Shown here: positions 10,986 through 24,800 of the stretch, piece by piece
How the letters are laid out: each line of letters begins with the position of its first letter
Numbering within the stretch: position 1 is the stretch's first letter
Source: Trochalopteron elliotii
Lineage: Eukaryota > Chordata > Aves > Passeriformes > Leiothrichidae
Direction of reading: 5' to 3'
Length of the DNA: 64,000 bases
NCBI GenBank assembly: GCA_024734555.1
Contig: JANPWX010000038.1
Coordinates: 2,180,758-2,244,757, forward strand
Made by a program: the position numbers and the translations under genes
Notes under the pieces: generated by a model
What the model saw: the letters and a program-made list of their open reading frames with translations, nothing else
Database searches by the model: none
What the model was told of the DNA's origin: nothing

Positions 10986-13900
10986 AAGTTAACAGTTTCT
11001 ATCTTATGGCCTGCTGAATTGATTGTAACAAGGATTTTACCTTTTACGGTATCCATCTGAACACGTTTACTAGGTCCTTAGTAAGGTTGTGATAAATGTT
11101 CTCTGTGAAATTTGTGCTTATGCAAATGTAGTTATTTGCTATGCATTAAACACTTTCTCCCAGTGATAACTTCAAATCAGGGACAATTTGGCAGTTTGTA
11201 CACATGAACATGCATGTGAACGTGGCAGGATTCAGGCAGAATTGGTACAGCACTACCTGTACTGTTGCTTGTCAGTGTGGATTTTTCAGCATAAACATGA
11301 TGGAAATGACTGTAAATGTCAAATCGCAGAATGAGACTAGAGCAGTTAAAACTGAAACATATTTCAAAAAGCATCAGAGTCGTTTGTATCAATTCATGTG
11401 TCTTTCGCAGAATAAAATGATGAAATACAGATGCTGTAAAAAATCTGAAATTATTTGCTTTACTTTAAATTACAGTTTGAATTCCTTTTCTGTGTTACTT
11501 TTTTTGTTTCCAGCCATACCATCTGATAGGAAAATAGTTATCTTCTTCACCAAATGAACAGTTGAATTCCTGCTTATGCACTTTTTAGATGTCTAAACTG
11601 ACACACGCAGGGTTTTCAGCATTTAAAGACAGTTCATGCTCTGTGTTACTGCATAAATACATGAAATTCAAAATCTCCCCACACTCCTTTCAACTTTGCC
11701 ATGAACTAATTGGCCCATTACAAGCCTTTTAACAGCAGTTGTGAGGAGATTTTGAGATGTCGCATTTTAAAACCAGACCTTTTCCTTCAGTGCTTCCTCA
11801 TTCAGGGCTTGTGTAGGTGTCAGGCCTGTTGAAAGAGGGAGCCTTATTTATGCAAAATCTGTGTCTATGTGAGACAGGAGATTTGACTTTTATGTTCAAA
11901 TCTGATGCAAAATGGTGTAAAGCTGCCTGAGTGTGACATTAGGATGTCTTACTAGAAATGACAAGTGGTTGGTAAGTTTCTGGGGAAGCTGGCTCATGCT
12001 CTGCTACCTCACACTCAGCAGAATTGAGGAAATAGTGCCTTTTGAGATCAGTGGTAGCAAATAAGCCAATATTTGACAGAAAACTTGGTATAAAAACTGG
12101 TCCAAATTGCCTCTAATTTAATTTTTAATGTTTTAAATTTTGTTACCTTCTCTGCACATTGGCAACTACATGAATCAGGAAGTGGGCCTATGAGCTTAAT
12201 TTTGAAGGGAAGACCATTACGGTACTCAGACATCACTAGACTGAATATGCACAAAGAGATACAAATATATTCCCTATCTCATTGAGTCTTCCTGCCATTA
12301 TGATGTACATTACCCTCTTATCCGCTTTTTCACACTTTTGAATATATGAAAACATATTTTGAATACTCTATTGATTCTTTTTTTCAAAAGGAGGTCAGAT
12401 TTTATATTCACATGTGCATATGTTATTTAACATAAAATACGCAGACTTTTTTCCTAGGTTAATATCTTTCATTATACACTAAGTAGTCTGTTTTCCACTT
12501 TATTTGCTTTTCAAGAAGAAAATTATTGTAGTTAAGTGAAATATATATTTTAAAATTATCAGTAGAGCCATAGGTAGACCTTTATGAATGCAGGCAAAGA
12601 TGAAGAAGTGGCTGCCTTCTTCCTTTCATGTGTTTATTAGATGAACTGCACTGCTATCTGACTTCATATAGAGGCCAACTGTTCTGGCAGCTCAGCCTTA
12701 GATCTGTGTCTTGATTAAAACTATTTTCATTTGGTTACAAGAGGGAGCATGTTTAAGAACTGTATCTGTTTCAAGAAGTATGGAAAATTGGCTAATACAC
12801 TTTATTAGCTGAGGATTTATTTGACGGTGCCTGACACGTGACACTTCTGAAACCATCCTTGCAAGCTGCTGCTAGAAGAATGCTGATCTGGAAAACCCAA
12901 TATTTTCAGCTGCAAATTGTCTAGATTCTTAAGAGCAGATAACCTGGCTTACATAAAATGGAACCACAGTATTTTTGAAGAAGAAATGGCCTTGAGAATA
13001 ATATAATATTGCTTGAAATATTGTCTTGTGTTTCAAGGGACAGACAAAGACAGACAGGCCAGCTTTTATCATTTATGGTAGGAAACAAGTGCATAAAAGA
13101 TTATGGAAACCTTTCCTTTTCAGTCTCTTTTGGAGGTGAGCACTGACCAGATGTGCTCTAGTCGTGCTGAATTTTAAGATGGCAGACACAGCTATTGATA
13201 TTTTTCCTTGTATCTTCCCATGGAAGAGGCTTGAGTGTGATGGTCAGAAGGTATTAACAGTGATGGGAAGGAGTAAGTTTTTGCCTTCTTGGTTGTAGGA
13301 TTCAGCCTTGAAAAAAGTCTTGAAAAAAACAAATGAGAAAGCCAGAAATACAAAAACAACAACAAAAAAGACCCCTTCTAAATTTGCACCTTAATGCATC
13401 TCATGATTTCTAATCCAACACCAGAATTTCAGGGAGAAAATCAGGCCCCAATGGCATACTGACATTTGCATGGAGAGACAAAAGAGAGTCTACTTGAGGA
13501 GACTTGTTTAACAGAATTCGGAAACTTGCTGATCAAGAAGATAATAGGATTTTATCTATTCCTTGACAATTTATTTACTGAGTATTAAAAATGGGACAGA
13601 ATATCCTTTAATTCTCTGCATGTTATGCACTCACACACTGATAAATGATGTGACATTTGGAGCTGGTGCTAAGTCCTTCATAATCTAAAAGACCTTTGAG
13701 TTCTTGGGGCAGTGTTCTTCCAAGGGTTTCTTTGATTATCTTTCTATCACTGTCTAAGTTGACAGAGCTGCAAATGTTATTGCTAGTCATAAAATTACTA
13801 ACCACAATATTTGTCTATATGATCTGCAGTGGTTGGAAATGCCACAAATTGATTATGCACTGAAGAAAGAAGAGATCCTTTCATTCCTTCTAACTTTAAT

Positions 13901-14023
13901 TCCCTTAATTTAATTAACTGTTCCTACATACTACAGGTTAAAATGAGAGGCTAATATGTTCCTATTGTATAACTTCAGACCCAGAGCATCCTTGACAAGT
14001 GTCTTTTGCCTTCTAGCCTTTTC

Positions 14024-14056
14024 AAAAAAAAAAAAAAAAAGAAAGAAAGAAAAAAA
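14024..14056. repeat. Poly-A with GAAA interruptions
   Basis: A run of about 17 A residues, then GAAAGAAAGAAAAAAAG. It could be the relic of a retroposed poly-A tail, but no target duplication or source sequence is apparent. Confidence 0.75.
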
Positions 14057-15653
14057 GTGCTGGATAATAAATCTCTTTTTGTATACATTTAATCATTTTC
14101 TTATTTCCATTTCAATCTCTCTTTCATCTTTTTCTACTCCCTGCTTACAATTCCCATTTCCTGGCTATGCTATTCTTCTATCTACAGCTAGTTTTCTGTC
14201 TGATATGTAAGCATATTGGCAATTCCAAATAAATATTAGAGACCTATGTTCAAGTTCATCCTTAACAATAAAGATTTTACCTGGTGATTCAGTAGTGCTG
14301 TTCAGAACTATTTCTGCATGAGGCTCAGTAATAATCCTTGAAATGTTATTTTTTGAAATAATTGCATCTATGCCATTTAATGATGAAAGAGACGGTGAGA
14401 TTTTGTGTGTGTCTTGTGGCCAACCTAAGCAGCAATGGCATTATGGAAATTGCTAGTACATTTGGTCACTAGAAGGAGAAAAATACTGAAACGTACTAAT
14501 TAGTATTGATCATACTGATTGGTTGATCTGGATCCATTCAAACAGGTTTCTGGATATGTTCATATATGTACTTGTATATTAAAAAAATAAATGGCAGCCA
14601 TTTCTCCAAGGTTAGTACATCGGGTACCCTGTGGCAATGAACTTTGTATCACCTTGTGAATGAAAGATGTCACAAAGAACTGGGCTGGAGAGCCTTGCTT
14701 ATCAATACAGAGGCAGGAAACTGCTCCTAAGACCTTTCCTCTCCCCAAGTGTACCTCTCCCCTCATATATCCATTGTCCCAGTCTGCAACTGTCTGTGAT
14801 CTAACCCCTGAAAGCCTGTACCTTTGAGGTATACCTTTCCTGGGAGATTCTCTATAAAAGATAAAATAGAGAAATAAAGATTTTCTGTAAAGAGATATTA
14901 TTACCTCGGTATCTGCAGTACTCCCACAGCATTTTCTATTATCAGGACCAGTGCGGAGGTAGTATGATCCATTCATCACAGACACTCAAAGTTTTGAAGG
15001 GATCTGCTCTAGCTCAGTATTTCTTAGCATCAGAACAGCTGCCTACTTACTGGCATTGCATTTTTTTTCCCCCTGTATAAAGTGTATTTTAGTAGTGGGC
15101 ATAACAGAGTGCATAAATATTGACTTCACTGCATTTTTTTAATTACAGGGCAACTAAAATTTTGTTACTGTATATTATCAAAAAGTTTTTTCCTCTCCTC
15201 TCAGGAGCAAGCTACCCCTGCCTCAGAGAAGAGTGCTGTCTACAAAATCTCTGAACCTGTTCCTCCAGCACAGAGGGAGGGACTTAAAGGATTCACAGAA
15301 CCAATCTAACCCAAATATGAATTAGCCTTTAAAGAATATGAAACCTCCGTGGGGTGTATGTATAGTCCATTTAGCAGCTAAAAGCAGGCAAAATTTCAAG
15401 TGCTGCAGGATAAATGAGGCAATCTGACAGAAATTTCTCACCAAGAAAATCGAACTAAAAGATCCCTGCTATTTCTGTCATGAGTAACAAAGTACTCCTA
15501 ATATGTCACCAGGTAATTACCAGGTAATTGGAAATGCTTTTTCATCCCGGTTTTACAAGTATGTTTCCATTGAAACAGAATTAACAAGACCAAACATATA
15601 TGTACAAGCAGTTAATGATGTTTTCTGTGTGGATTATGTGTGCAGAAAATTTT

Positions 15654-16452
15654 CACAGAATCACAGAAACATTAAGGTTGGAAAAGACCTCTAAGATCAT
15701 TGAGTCCAGCCTTTGACTGATCATCTACTTTGTAAAATAGGCCATGGCACTAAATCCCATGTCCAATTGTATGTTGGACATCTTCAGGGATGATGACTTC
15801 ACCACCTCTCTGGATGGCCCTTTTCAATTTGTGACTACCCTTTACAGCACAAATTCCCCCTGTTGTCTAGCCTAAGCCTCCCTTGGTGCATTTTGAGGCT
15901 ATGTTCTCTTGTCCTGTTACTGGTTGCTGGGAGAAGGTTGACCTTCACCTTGCTACAGCCTGCTTTCAGGTAGATGTAAGGCCACCCTGAGCCTCCTTTT
16001 CTCCAGTCTTACCAACTCCAGCTCCCTCAGCTGCTCCTCATAGGACTTACTGTCCAGACCCTTTACCAGCTCAGTTATCCTTCTCTGGACAGCACATCAA
16101 TGTCTTTCTTGAGTTGAGGGGTCCAAAATTGAACATGGGACTCAAGGTGTGGCCTCAACAGTGCTGAGTGCAGGGGGACAATGACTAGCAGCAGTAGTCC
16201 TGCTGGCCACACTACTCCTGATACAGGCCAGGATGCCCTTGGCCTTCTTGGCCACCTGGGCACACAGTGGATAATGTCCAGGCTGTTGGCCAGCATCCCC
16301 AGGTTCTTCTCCTCTCGGCAACTTTCTAGCTGTTCTGTCCACAGCCTGTAGTACTACAAGGATTCTTGTAACTCAAGGGCAGGACCTGCCACTTGGTCTT
16401 GTTGAACTTCATGTTTTTGGCCTTGGCCCATCAATCCAGCCTAAGGATGTTA
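15654..16452 (-). mobile_element. CR1 LINE fragment, minus strand, with 3' tip
   Basis: A 5'-truncated CR1 copy of about 800 bases. Its 3' tip lies at the low-coordinate end as TCACAGAATCACAGAA, followed by AGGTTGGAAAAGACCTC. Further along are the usual CR1 phrases CTCAGCTGCTCCTCATAGGA (16026-16045), CCTTCTCTGGACAGC (16079-16093) and GGCCTTCTTGGCCACCTGGG (16240-16259). The minus-strand translation gives CR1 ORF2 C-terminal pieces (AKGILACIRSSVASR in one frame, HSALLRPHLESHVQFW in another). The coding region is frameshifted and inactive. The element stops near the GGCCCATCAATCCAGCC phrase (about 16424-16440). Confidence 0.92.
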
Positions 16453-18538
16453 AACCAGTACAAAACGTTATGGAAAAAAGTACCATGTAATGTGAAACTC
16501 ACTTAAGTATTCATGGTTTTCATGAACCATATGTGGTTATTTTAAGATATGTTGTTGTAGGTGAATTTCATTGTGCTAATTCCATTGAGATAACTGGCAG
16601 TGGCAGATTCCTTATTCTGTTTCACAGAACCATCAGTAATTAGACTCCAGTACAATGGAGCTGCATTAGTTGCCTGTCTCTTCTGAAGGTTCAGATTTCA
16701 GATATGAGCCCTGAACGTGAATTAGCTGTCCTCTAGGAAAGTCCTCACAAAAGTTTTCAGATAAGAAGTCTCTAAGATCCTTGCTGAATCCAGCCATTCT
16801 GTGAATAATCAAAAGAATGAACAATATATCTTCAGAATTCAATTCCCTGGGCTGTCCATTTGGATGCCAGGCATACAAAAATGCCTTCAAGGTAAGGATT
16901 GCAATTACAGAGCTAACAAGCCCCAGTGTACAACCTGTTCAGGGAGTGCTGCAAGATTTTTAAGCAATAGAAGTTCAAAATCAAAGTTATTATCCCATCA
17001 TTATCCACATGATAATGTTCCCTTGCCAACAATAAGCCAAAATGTTTTAAAAGACTATGCCCAGAGTAATATAAACAGGACACTTTTATGCATATATAAA
17101 AGTGATATCCACAGAAAGAAATTAAAATGCAACAGTAATATACATCTGAATCCCACATTGAATCATACATTTGAATCATCTTTCATAACAATTCAAAAAG
17201 TTTATTTCAAAGGTGGTTTGTGTAACTGAGAAATAACAATGAGACTGTTCAGTGAAATTTAAGTTGAACATATAGTATTTTTCATGCAAACTTTTAGAAA
17301 TTCAAATCGCAGAAGAACCTTTCTAGGTATACACAAAACATGAGAGTTAGGGATTAGATGCTTGTCTGATCTTATTGGGTGAAAATTTTATCTTCTCCCT
17401 CTCTTTACAGATTGGCACCACTAGCCTGTCCCCACTTTTCAGAGTTAATAGTGCTGTTCGAGAAATATATATGAACATAGGTTGCACCTATATATGAACT
17501 AGTTTTGCATGGTATTTCCAGATGCACAAACCCACTCACTTTTTTTTTTTTTTGTTTTATTTTTTGGTTTTTTGGGTTTTTTTTTAAATGAAGTATTTAG
17601 TTAGATGCCGATGTAGAATTTGATAGTTACAAAGGTGAGGCAGTTCAGTTTGACCTGAGGAATTCGCAGTAAGATGGTATATAACAGGGGACAAGGGACA
17701 GCTTGATTTTCAGGAATCTGTTTAACTGAATATTTTGGTCCTCAAGCCTGAGAGATGCATGATTAAGAGTGGAAGAAATCAATTAGTTATGATAATCTCA
17801 ATCATTTTAAAAGAAATGGCAACCAAAACAGGATGTAAAAAGTGTGGCATAGGGACAAAGAAAGCTGAAAGGAGGAATGCAGTGTGTGTCTTGATACATG
17901 CAATTACATCCCAACAACACTGTGGAGGTTGCAGTGTGATAAATTGTATTCATCACTTGGTATTGATTGCTTCTCCTGTTCTCACTTCACTAATTCATCT
18001 CAGCCATGACCACTTTCAAACTTTCAAACTCTAGATCAGCTTTCCAGGGCCATGCATAGAGGTAGTATTAGCAGTAAAATAAAAACAAACACATGAAAAC
18101 CTCAATTTTATTTCAGTTAGGAGGTAAAGAATTGTGGGTTTGGCATTATTTTGAGCTGTCAGGAAAGTGTGTAATGGACAACAGAAAGCTGGATGCATGG
18201 TAAGAGTAGTAGAGTGTTTGCCTGAATTTGGAAGGGAAAGGGTGTTTAGCCTCAGTTCTGATAAGTAAAGGTGATTTGGACTTTTCTTCAGACAAGAGAT
18301 GCACAGGAAAAGAAATGCCTTTCTGTGATTCCGTATCTCATTGCCTTTTTTTTTTCCTCAGAGTTTCACAGTATAGCTGTAGGATACCACAGCTTCTGTC
18401 CTCATTCAAACAACCTGCATTTCAAAAGACAAACTGCAACTCTTCTTACTCATTGTGGATTCAGGAAACATGACTCCAGGTTGCATTTCATAAAGGTCAC
18501 TTCCCAGGAGTTGGGATGACTTCAGTACCATACATGGT
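16453..18538. other. Non-coding DNA, no gene seen
   Basis: No recognisable gene. A 142-codon + strand frame at 16801-17229 has no domain signature and is treated as chance. A T/G-rich run lies at 17539-17586. The decamer ATATATGAAC occurs twice near 17466-17500, around a small ATAGGT/ACCTAT inverted repeat. Confidence 0.5.
17539..17586. repeat. Poly-T / T-G low-complexity run
   Basis: A run of about 15 T followed by GTTTTATTTTTTGG-type sequence. Confidence 0.85.
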
Positions 18539-18867
18539 TTCACAGAATCACGATATCACAAAATAAGTTGATCCACGAGGATCACGGAGACCAAATCCTG
18601 GCCGTGCACAGCACCATTGTCAAACATCACAGCATGTGCCCAAGAGAATTGTCCATGTTCTTCTTGAACTCTCTCAGGCTGGTGCTGTGACCACTTCCCT
18701 GAGGAGCCTGTTCCAGTGCCCAACCACCCTCTGGGTGAAGAAACTTTTTCTAATATCCAGCCTAAATCTCCTCTGAGAAAACTTCAGGTCATTCATTCAA
18801 GTTCTGTAACTGATCACCACAAACAAGAGACCAGTGTCTGCCCATCTTCTTCTCCTCATGAGGAGGT
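18539..18867 (-). mobile_element. CR1 LINE fragment, minus strand, short 3' end copy
   Basis: About 330 bases starting with the tip CACAGAATCACGATATCACA. Diagnostic CR1 3'-end phrases follow: AGCCTGTTCCAGTGCCCAAC (18705-18724), CCACCCTCTGGGTGAAGAA (18725-18743) and TTCTAATATCCAGCCTAAA (18749-18767). It ends near CTCCTCATGAGGAG. Only the tail of the element is present. It differs enough from the copy at 15654 to suggest another CR1 subfamily. Confidence 0.88.
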
Positions 18868-21800
18868 AAGTGTTTGGTGCTCCAAGTTCTAAATTAGTTT
18901 TTTGGAATCACTGAAAAAATATTGACAGTGGTACTTCTGTGGAGTCTCTCATCTTTGGTGTAGGCAGGGTCAGATTCTTCACACTAGTACCAATCTCTGC
19001 CTTGGCCCCTCCAAAGCCTATTCTGAGCATGACTTCTCAGAGGAGTTTGATGTGTAGACAAGCATTTTCATGGAAAAGATATTTGCGCCTCTCCACTACC
19101 CATGAGTAAGGGCCAGAAAAATGCCTTAATTAGTCAGATTGGAGCAAGGATTATTGATAGAGCTCATAGAACTCAGCATTCAGTTTGTTATTTGGATTAA
19201 AGATTGTGAATTTAAGCCAGTTTACTGGATCTAGCTATATGTATCAACACTCATCTTCAAGATACATATATGCTTCCTGTTGAAGCTGGATTACTTTTAC
19301 ATGGGTCTGACTGAATCAGTAGAACAAACAGTGAGCCCCTGGGTGAGACCCCTGGCTCTAGGTAGCAGGAGGGAAAAGCAAACACAGGAAGGACCTCTCC
19401 TTCAATGTGCATCCCATCTGTATGTGGCAGTAGCAGCAAGAACGACCTTCCTTGACCTGTAGAGTAATTGAAGAGGGAGAATAAGGTTACTTTTCAGCCT
19501 TCTTAGCAGTCTCCTAGGGCAGCCTGCTATCCTAGACTGTTTTCTGCTTCTCTTCACCAAGAATGGGACTTCTGTAATCTGTCTGTGATCTGAACAATCT
19601 ACCTATGGCTTGGTAAAGTGTTTAAAAAGTGGAGCTAGGACTGAAGATTTGAGCAGTGTTTTCATGGATTTTAAGAGATGGTCAGATTGGTAAAGGTAAC
19701 CATGTGAATTAACCCTTTACTGAAGCAGGGCCATAATAACAGACTGAAAAATAATTTGAAAACAAAATTAAAAGGAATTCCATCAGCACAAAATGTGACT
19801 AAATGCATGCTAATACTAGAATTGGACTCAGAATAAAATCTTACCTCTGGATAACTTTCAGAGCTGCTTGAAAGGGTAAATTCAAATTAAACAGGAAAGC
19901 ACAGAAGTAGTCACAACTTCAAGGATTTTGCTCACCTGTAAATTGAAGGAGAACAGCTTGTCAGCATAAACAGAATTCAGGAGTTGTCTTTGAATGAAAA
20001 ATTTTAAATATACAGATCAACTTATCCATGTGAGAGCAACTTGTGTAGCATGTTTACAACTTCTAATATCAATTATTACATGTTTACAACTCCCATTTAT
20101 ATTCAGGTATTTCTTTTAGTTATATGAAATGAGGGGAAATGTATTTACACTACAAAGGAAAATTTATTAAATCTCTTTAACAATATATATCCTCTTTAAG
20201 TAAAGCAGTAAATATTACTTCAATTAATTTTTAAACATGAATTTCTGATCTTTGTGACCTTTGAACACTAAACTCCAATATGGAAAATGAATTTTCAGTG
20301 GAATTGAACTTCACTCCCCTTTAGGCTGACACACCTTTGTCTGAAAAAAGGCCAGTGGTTTTTTATTGTAATTCAACAACATTTTTTATTGCTATTTTTT
20401 TTAAACCCTAATTTTCAGTAAGATATGTAATTTTTTGCATGCAGCAGATTGATCACCATGCTTCAAGAAATTATTGGTAGTTTAAGTATCCAGTATGACT
20501 AGATTTAATTCCAAAACAAAAAGGAAAAATTATTGTAATCCTTCCCTCCCTTCTTGCTGTGCCACTCAAATGACAATTTAAAGTCAAGTCTTTGTTTTCC
20601 CAGTCATTTAATTCCCAATAGGAGTTAAAGAATGCAATGGAAAAAGGAAGTTTAGGAGCAAAGTTATTTGTTTGAATTAGAGACATATCTAGACCACTTA
20701 AGTTGAATTTCCTCAATCTTACGCCAGCTGCCATTAGAAAACAAATAAAGAGAATAGGCTCTTAGCACAACTTAAAAAGCCAAATAAAATTGTAAGTGAA
20801 AAGGAAACGGAACTGCTATAAAACACTGTTAAGGAAATGTACTTTGGCAGCCCCAAGGGCCAAATTTCCACCAAGAAGCACACTCATAGAAACCAAAACC
20901 AGAAACCACAAACAAACAAAATGCAAGAAAACCCAAGCCTCCCAACTTCCCACAGATGGCAAGGTAGCCATTATGTTAAAATGTTCTCTTTCTACAAACT
21001 GCAAGCACCACAAACTAAGAAGGCCATAAAATCACAGCAGCATAACATTTATGCAGTTTTATGATTATAAATAACCTTAGCAAGATTGTTTGTTTCATTC
21101 AGTGTTGTAGCAATGTAATCAGTCAATAGGAGAAAACTTACATAGATTTATTCAGACTAAGGAGACAAAGGACAATCCAGTACTGAATGTCTAATAAAGA
21201 TTTTTCAGAAAAATATGATAAGACTTCAAATATATTTTTATGCTATATTGTATAACATAACTATTGTTCAGGAGAAACTAAGAGAAGTACAAAAAGATGT
21301 TTCCTGATATAGATATATTTTAAAGATGAAGAAACTAAAAGATTAGGTAAAAGCAAGGGCACATTTATTAAGAAGTTAAATGCTCATTTATGCTAAGTGT
21401 ATTATTAGCAGGCAAAAATGCTGAAGAGCTGAACAAAAGATCTTTAAAAAGCCTCATTATGTTGCAATCTTAGGGCAACAGGAGAAAATCTTCAATCATA
21501 TTCCATCTGCTTTTGACCTTTCTCACCTAAGTTAAGAGATTTAGTCACGTTTTTAGACTGTATTCAAGATGGCCTACCAAGACATGACCACAGAACCACC
21601 CAGTATTATCGTATTTTGTCCTTGGTATTTTTAAGTCAAGACCATTATCCTTGACTTTTCCTAATCTAAAGAAAGTTAAGTAGCCATGTATTTCTACATG
21701 GTATATTTCTATCACATCCAATATAGGAATTTTATCTCCTTGCCCTAAACTGCTCTATTCATAGCCCTTCTGGAGTCGATTTCTTTCCCTGAGAATCAAG

Positions 21801-24800
21801 ACAGCTTGGTAGGTTGAGGAGTTGGCATGGCAGGCACTGAATTTTAGCACCAATAATTATAATTGAAAGGTGTTACTTCGATGACAGTTTTCCACTTTTA
21901 AGGAGGAAAAATCAATCCTGTCACCAGCTGTTTCATTCTGCAACATAGTCCTCGTATTTTCACTTATATTTGGATACTTGAGCATGAGAACTGCAAGCCA
22001 ATCTCAGTTCTATCAAAAAAGACAGGGATAGATTCAAAAAGTCTTTTGGTAGGGAGGAATATAGGTTGCATTTTTCAAACTAAATGAAAAACTAAATATG
22101 TTCTTGGTAAAAATGTGATTTTTAATTTTTTTAAGTTCTCATTGCATGGAACTAACAGTAGGACAGTATCTCTATGGAACACCTCCCTGAATTCTAATTT
22201 TTTCATTATTCAAAGGAAAATCAGGTTTCCAGATGTCTCATTTTAGTTCATGTTAAACTTCTTGAATAATTAGGATCAATGTCAACAACTTCCACCCTCT
22301 GTTCTGTTTACAAAAGCACAATCAAAATTGGAGTGAAGAATTATCACAGGGACCCTTTGCTAATTTTCATAGCATACTTTTTGTGGGGAGGTAGCATACA
22401 GACCAAAAGATATTTAATTCCTTCTATAGGGTTTACAACATCCATAATTGCTAATTACAAAATTATAGGTGAACATACATTTCCAGAAATTCTTGGAGTG
22501 TCTGAAAAAAAGCATGCATCTTGGATGTTCATTTAATATTTTAGAACTAGGATTACAGAAATATGTGTTCAGTTTTTATATATTCCCAGTTGGGAGAGGA
22601 ATATGTATAGATAATATAAAGAAATAGAAGAAGACAAATACACATGTATTTGCATTCATTTAATTGTGTATTTTTATTAGTAATAAATAAATTTTTATTT
22701 GTTTGTCTAAACGCATAGATTAATAATAAGAAATTTGAATAAAGCTCAAAAGGAAAAAATGAATTTTCCTAAAAACTTTCTGCAGGAATTGTGCTCCTAA
22801 GTTTCTTTTACCCAGATTCTTATGAGTATTTAAATAGGCAAACTTGCATTGAATTAAATTACTTCTGTTTTTTGAAGATTGATGTTTTAGATGCTTTTGA
22901 AAACACCCAGAAAGACCACTCAAAACCTCCACTACCTATACTATTCCCGTTAATTGACTGTAAATGTGATATGCTTACATATCATGTTCTTAGCCTACTT
23001 TGTCTTGATTTTTAAGTTAATGAACAAAAAAATTGAATCTATTGTGCCTTGTGTGAACAGTTTTAAAGACACAAACTTTTTTTGTGGAAGGCCCACTAAA
23101 ACTTTCAGATACTTTAATGAAAAAAAAGAATAGTAAATGTTCTGTACCTATTCATAGTCATTTTTGAAAGGCTGAAGTACTGTCAATCAGAAGTGAAGTC
23201 TGTTTTAATACAACTCAGCTTTCAACTACCTGGATTGGCTTGGAGGCCTTTATTGAACCTGAAAATGCTGAATATTTCATGCTTTTGCAATGGATTGACA
23301 AATTTGGTATTCCAGCATCAATATGGACCACCAGTGAAGAGAAGTGGGAAGAGGAAAAATGGAGTATGTTTTTCTGTACATTATAAATGTTAATTTCAAA
23401 TAAATAATTTAAATTAAATCTGTATTTCTCCAAAGCAGAAAGTCACTGAAAGTGAGTATCTACTTTCTTTAGGATGCTTGAGGAATTTTGCTTTAATATT
23501 TTTTTCTCTACTCAAAATTGCTAGATAAAATAAAAACTCAGGGTCACCACTCTCAGTGGATTTTTTCCATTTGTAAAAAGCCTTTCATATGTTTCAAATA
23601 CTAACTTCATTAGTGCAGTTTCTACCTATTTCTTGCTTCTTCTTGCTAGTGGATACAAGTGTTTTTTGTGAAAAAAAGATTAATGGCTCTGTCCAAGGGC
23701 ATTGGACTGAGGTCTGTAGCAGATTTTGGTCTGTTGCCCAGGACTGGAAACGGATAATCTGAGCAGTGTAGAAAACATCCCCAATTAATACAGTGCATAA
23801 ACTTTCAGTGCAGCAATAAGATCCACTGCAAATTCACAAATACAGTTTAGAATCTTCTATTTACTTCCAGGGAAGTAACCACTTATCATTATTTTCTTTT
23901 AACATATGTGGAGTTTTGTATAGAAAAAATAGCAAGTTAGAATTTTCTGAAAAATGTCAGATATGTTAATTTCCCTGATTTAAACAAAAAACATGTACCA
24001 AAATATCCTTTTAATTTATTGCTTAGAAAATGAAAATTGCTCTGGGAAATTTGGACAAATAAAAGTTGAAAAAACCCCTGTGTGTCAGTATTTCTTTTTG
24101 TCTAATAGTTTCATATTGTTCAGAAAGCTTAGACTCTGTTTAGTCAGCACTGCATTTCATTTCTTTGTCCAAAATCTGTGTCTGCAATTAGACTTATGAA
24201 ATCACCTTGGTACCAAGGATTGCTGTTCACATTACATAACACTGTCATCCCCAGGATGCCTTCTCTGCTGAAGGTCCTTGTTGATTTCAGTGGGAGTGCA
24301 GGAAGGATAGCCTTCTAACACAATAATATGATGTCTGCCTTACCATTTAGTCATTTATGTTATGTGGGAGAGAGACATATTCAGATTCTTTTCAGCTCTA
24401 TTTGGATTTTTGCTTTGAGTCTCTGTTTCTTAAGCGTAAGACTCTGTTTTGGTAAAGACCAACTGTACTTCATTAATATCAACAAATAAAAATTTTAATA
24501 TTTGAAATATTATGGAAATATCAACTACATAAATAAGAGGATTGAAAGGTTAGAAGTTTAGTTACTGCATTAACTGTATGTTACTATTGCTATTTGCTTG
24601 AGTTTTTTTTTTTTCCTTTTTACCTTTTAATCAGAACATTAAGAAAACTAGACAGTTTACTCCATAGGTAAACTCAGAATATTACTAGTAGTATTTCAGT
24701 TGTGTATTTCATTGAAGCAAAGACCTAAAACAATTATCACCTGCTCTAAAGTCTTTATCACCATATCTATTCCACTACATTTTTACATTAAGAAACTAAA

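Larger units (their letters stand above)
9036..15653. other. Long non-coding stretch, no gene called
   Basis: AT-rich DNA without recognisable genes. Notable contents: a 131-codon + strand frame at 9491-9886 that begins at a good splice acceptor but encodes nothing recognisable; an A/C-rich tract at about 10864-10985; a poly-A/GAAA run at about 14024-14056; and an LTR-like patch near 14620-14985. That patch has TATAAAA (about 14852) and AATAAA (about 14873) too close together for a normal LTR. Confidence 0.5.

Noticed and set aside
14560..14985. 141-codon minus-strand frame and an LTR-like patch with TATAAAA and AATAAA
   Set aside because: The protein is unrecognised. The TATA box and poly-A signal are only about 20 bases apart, and no flanking duplication could be paired.
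16075..16342. Two overlapping minus-strand frames
   Set aside because: Both are frameshifted CR1 ORF2 pieces.
16801..17229. 142-codon + strand frame
   Set aside because: No domain, no splice or promoter context and AT-rich codon text; likely chance.
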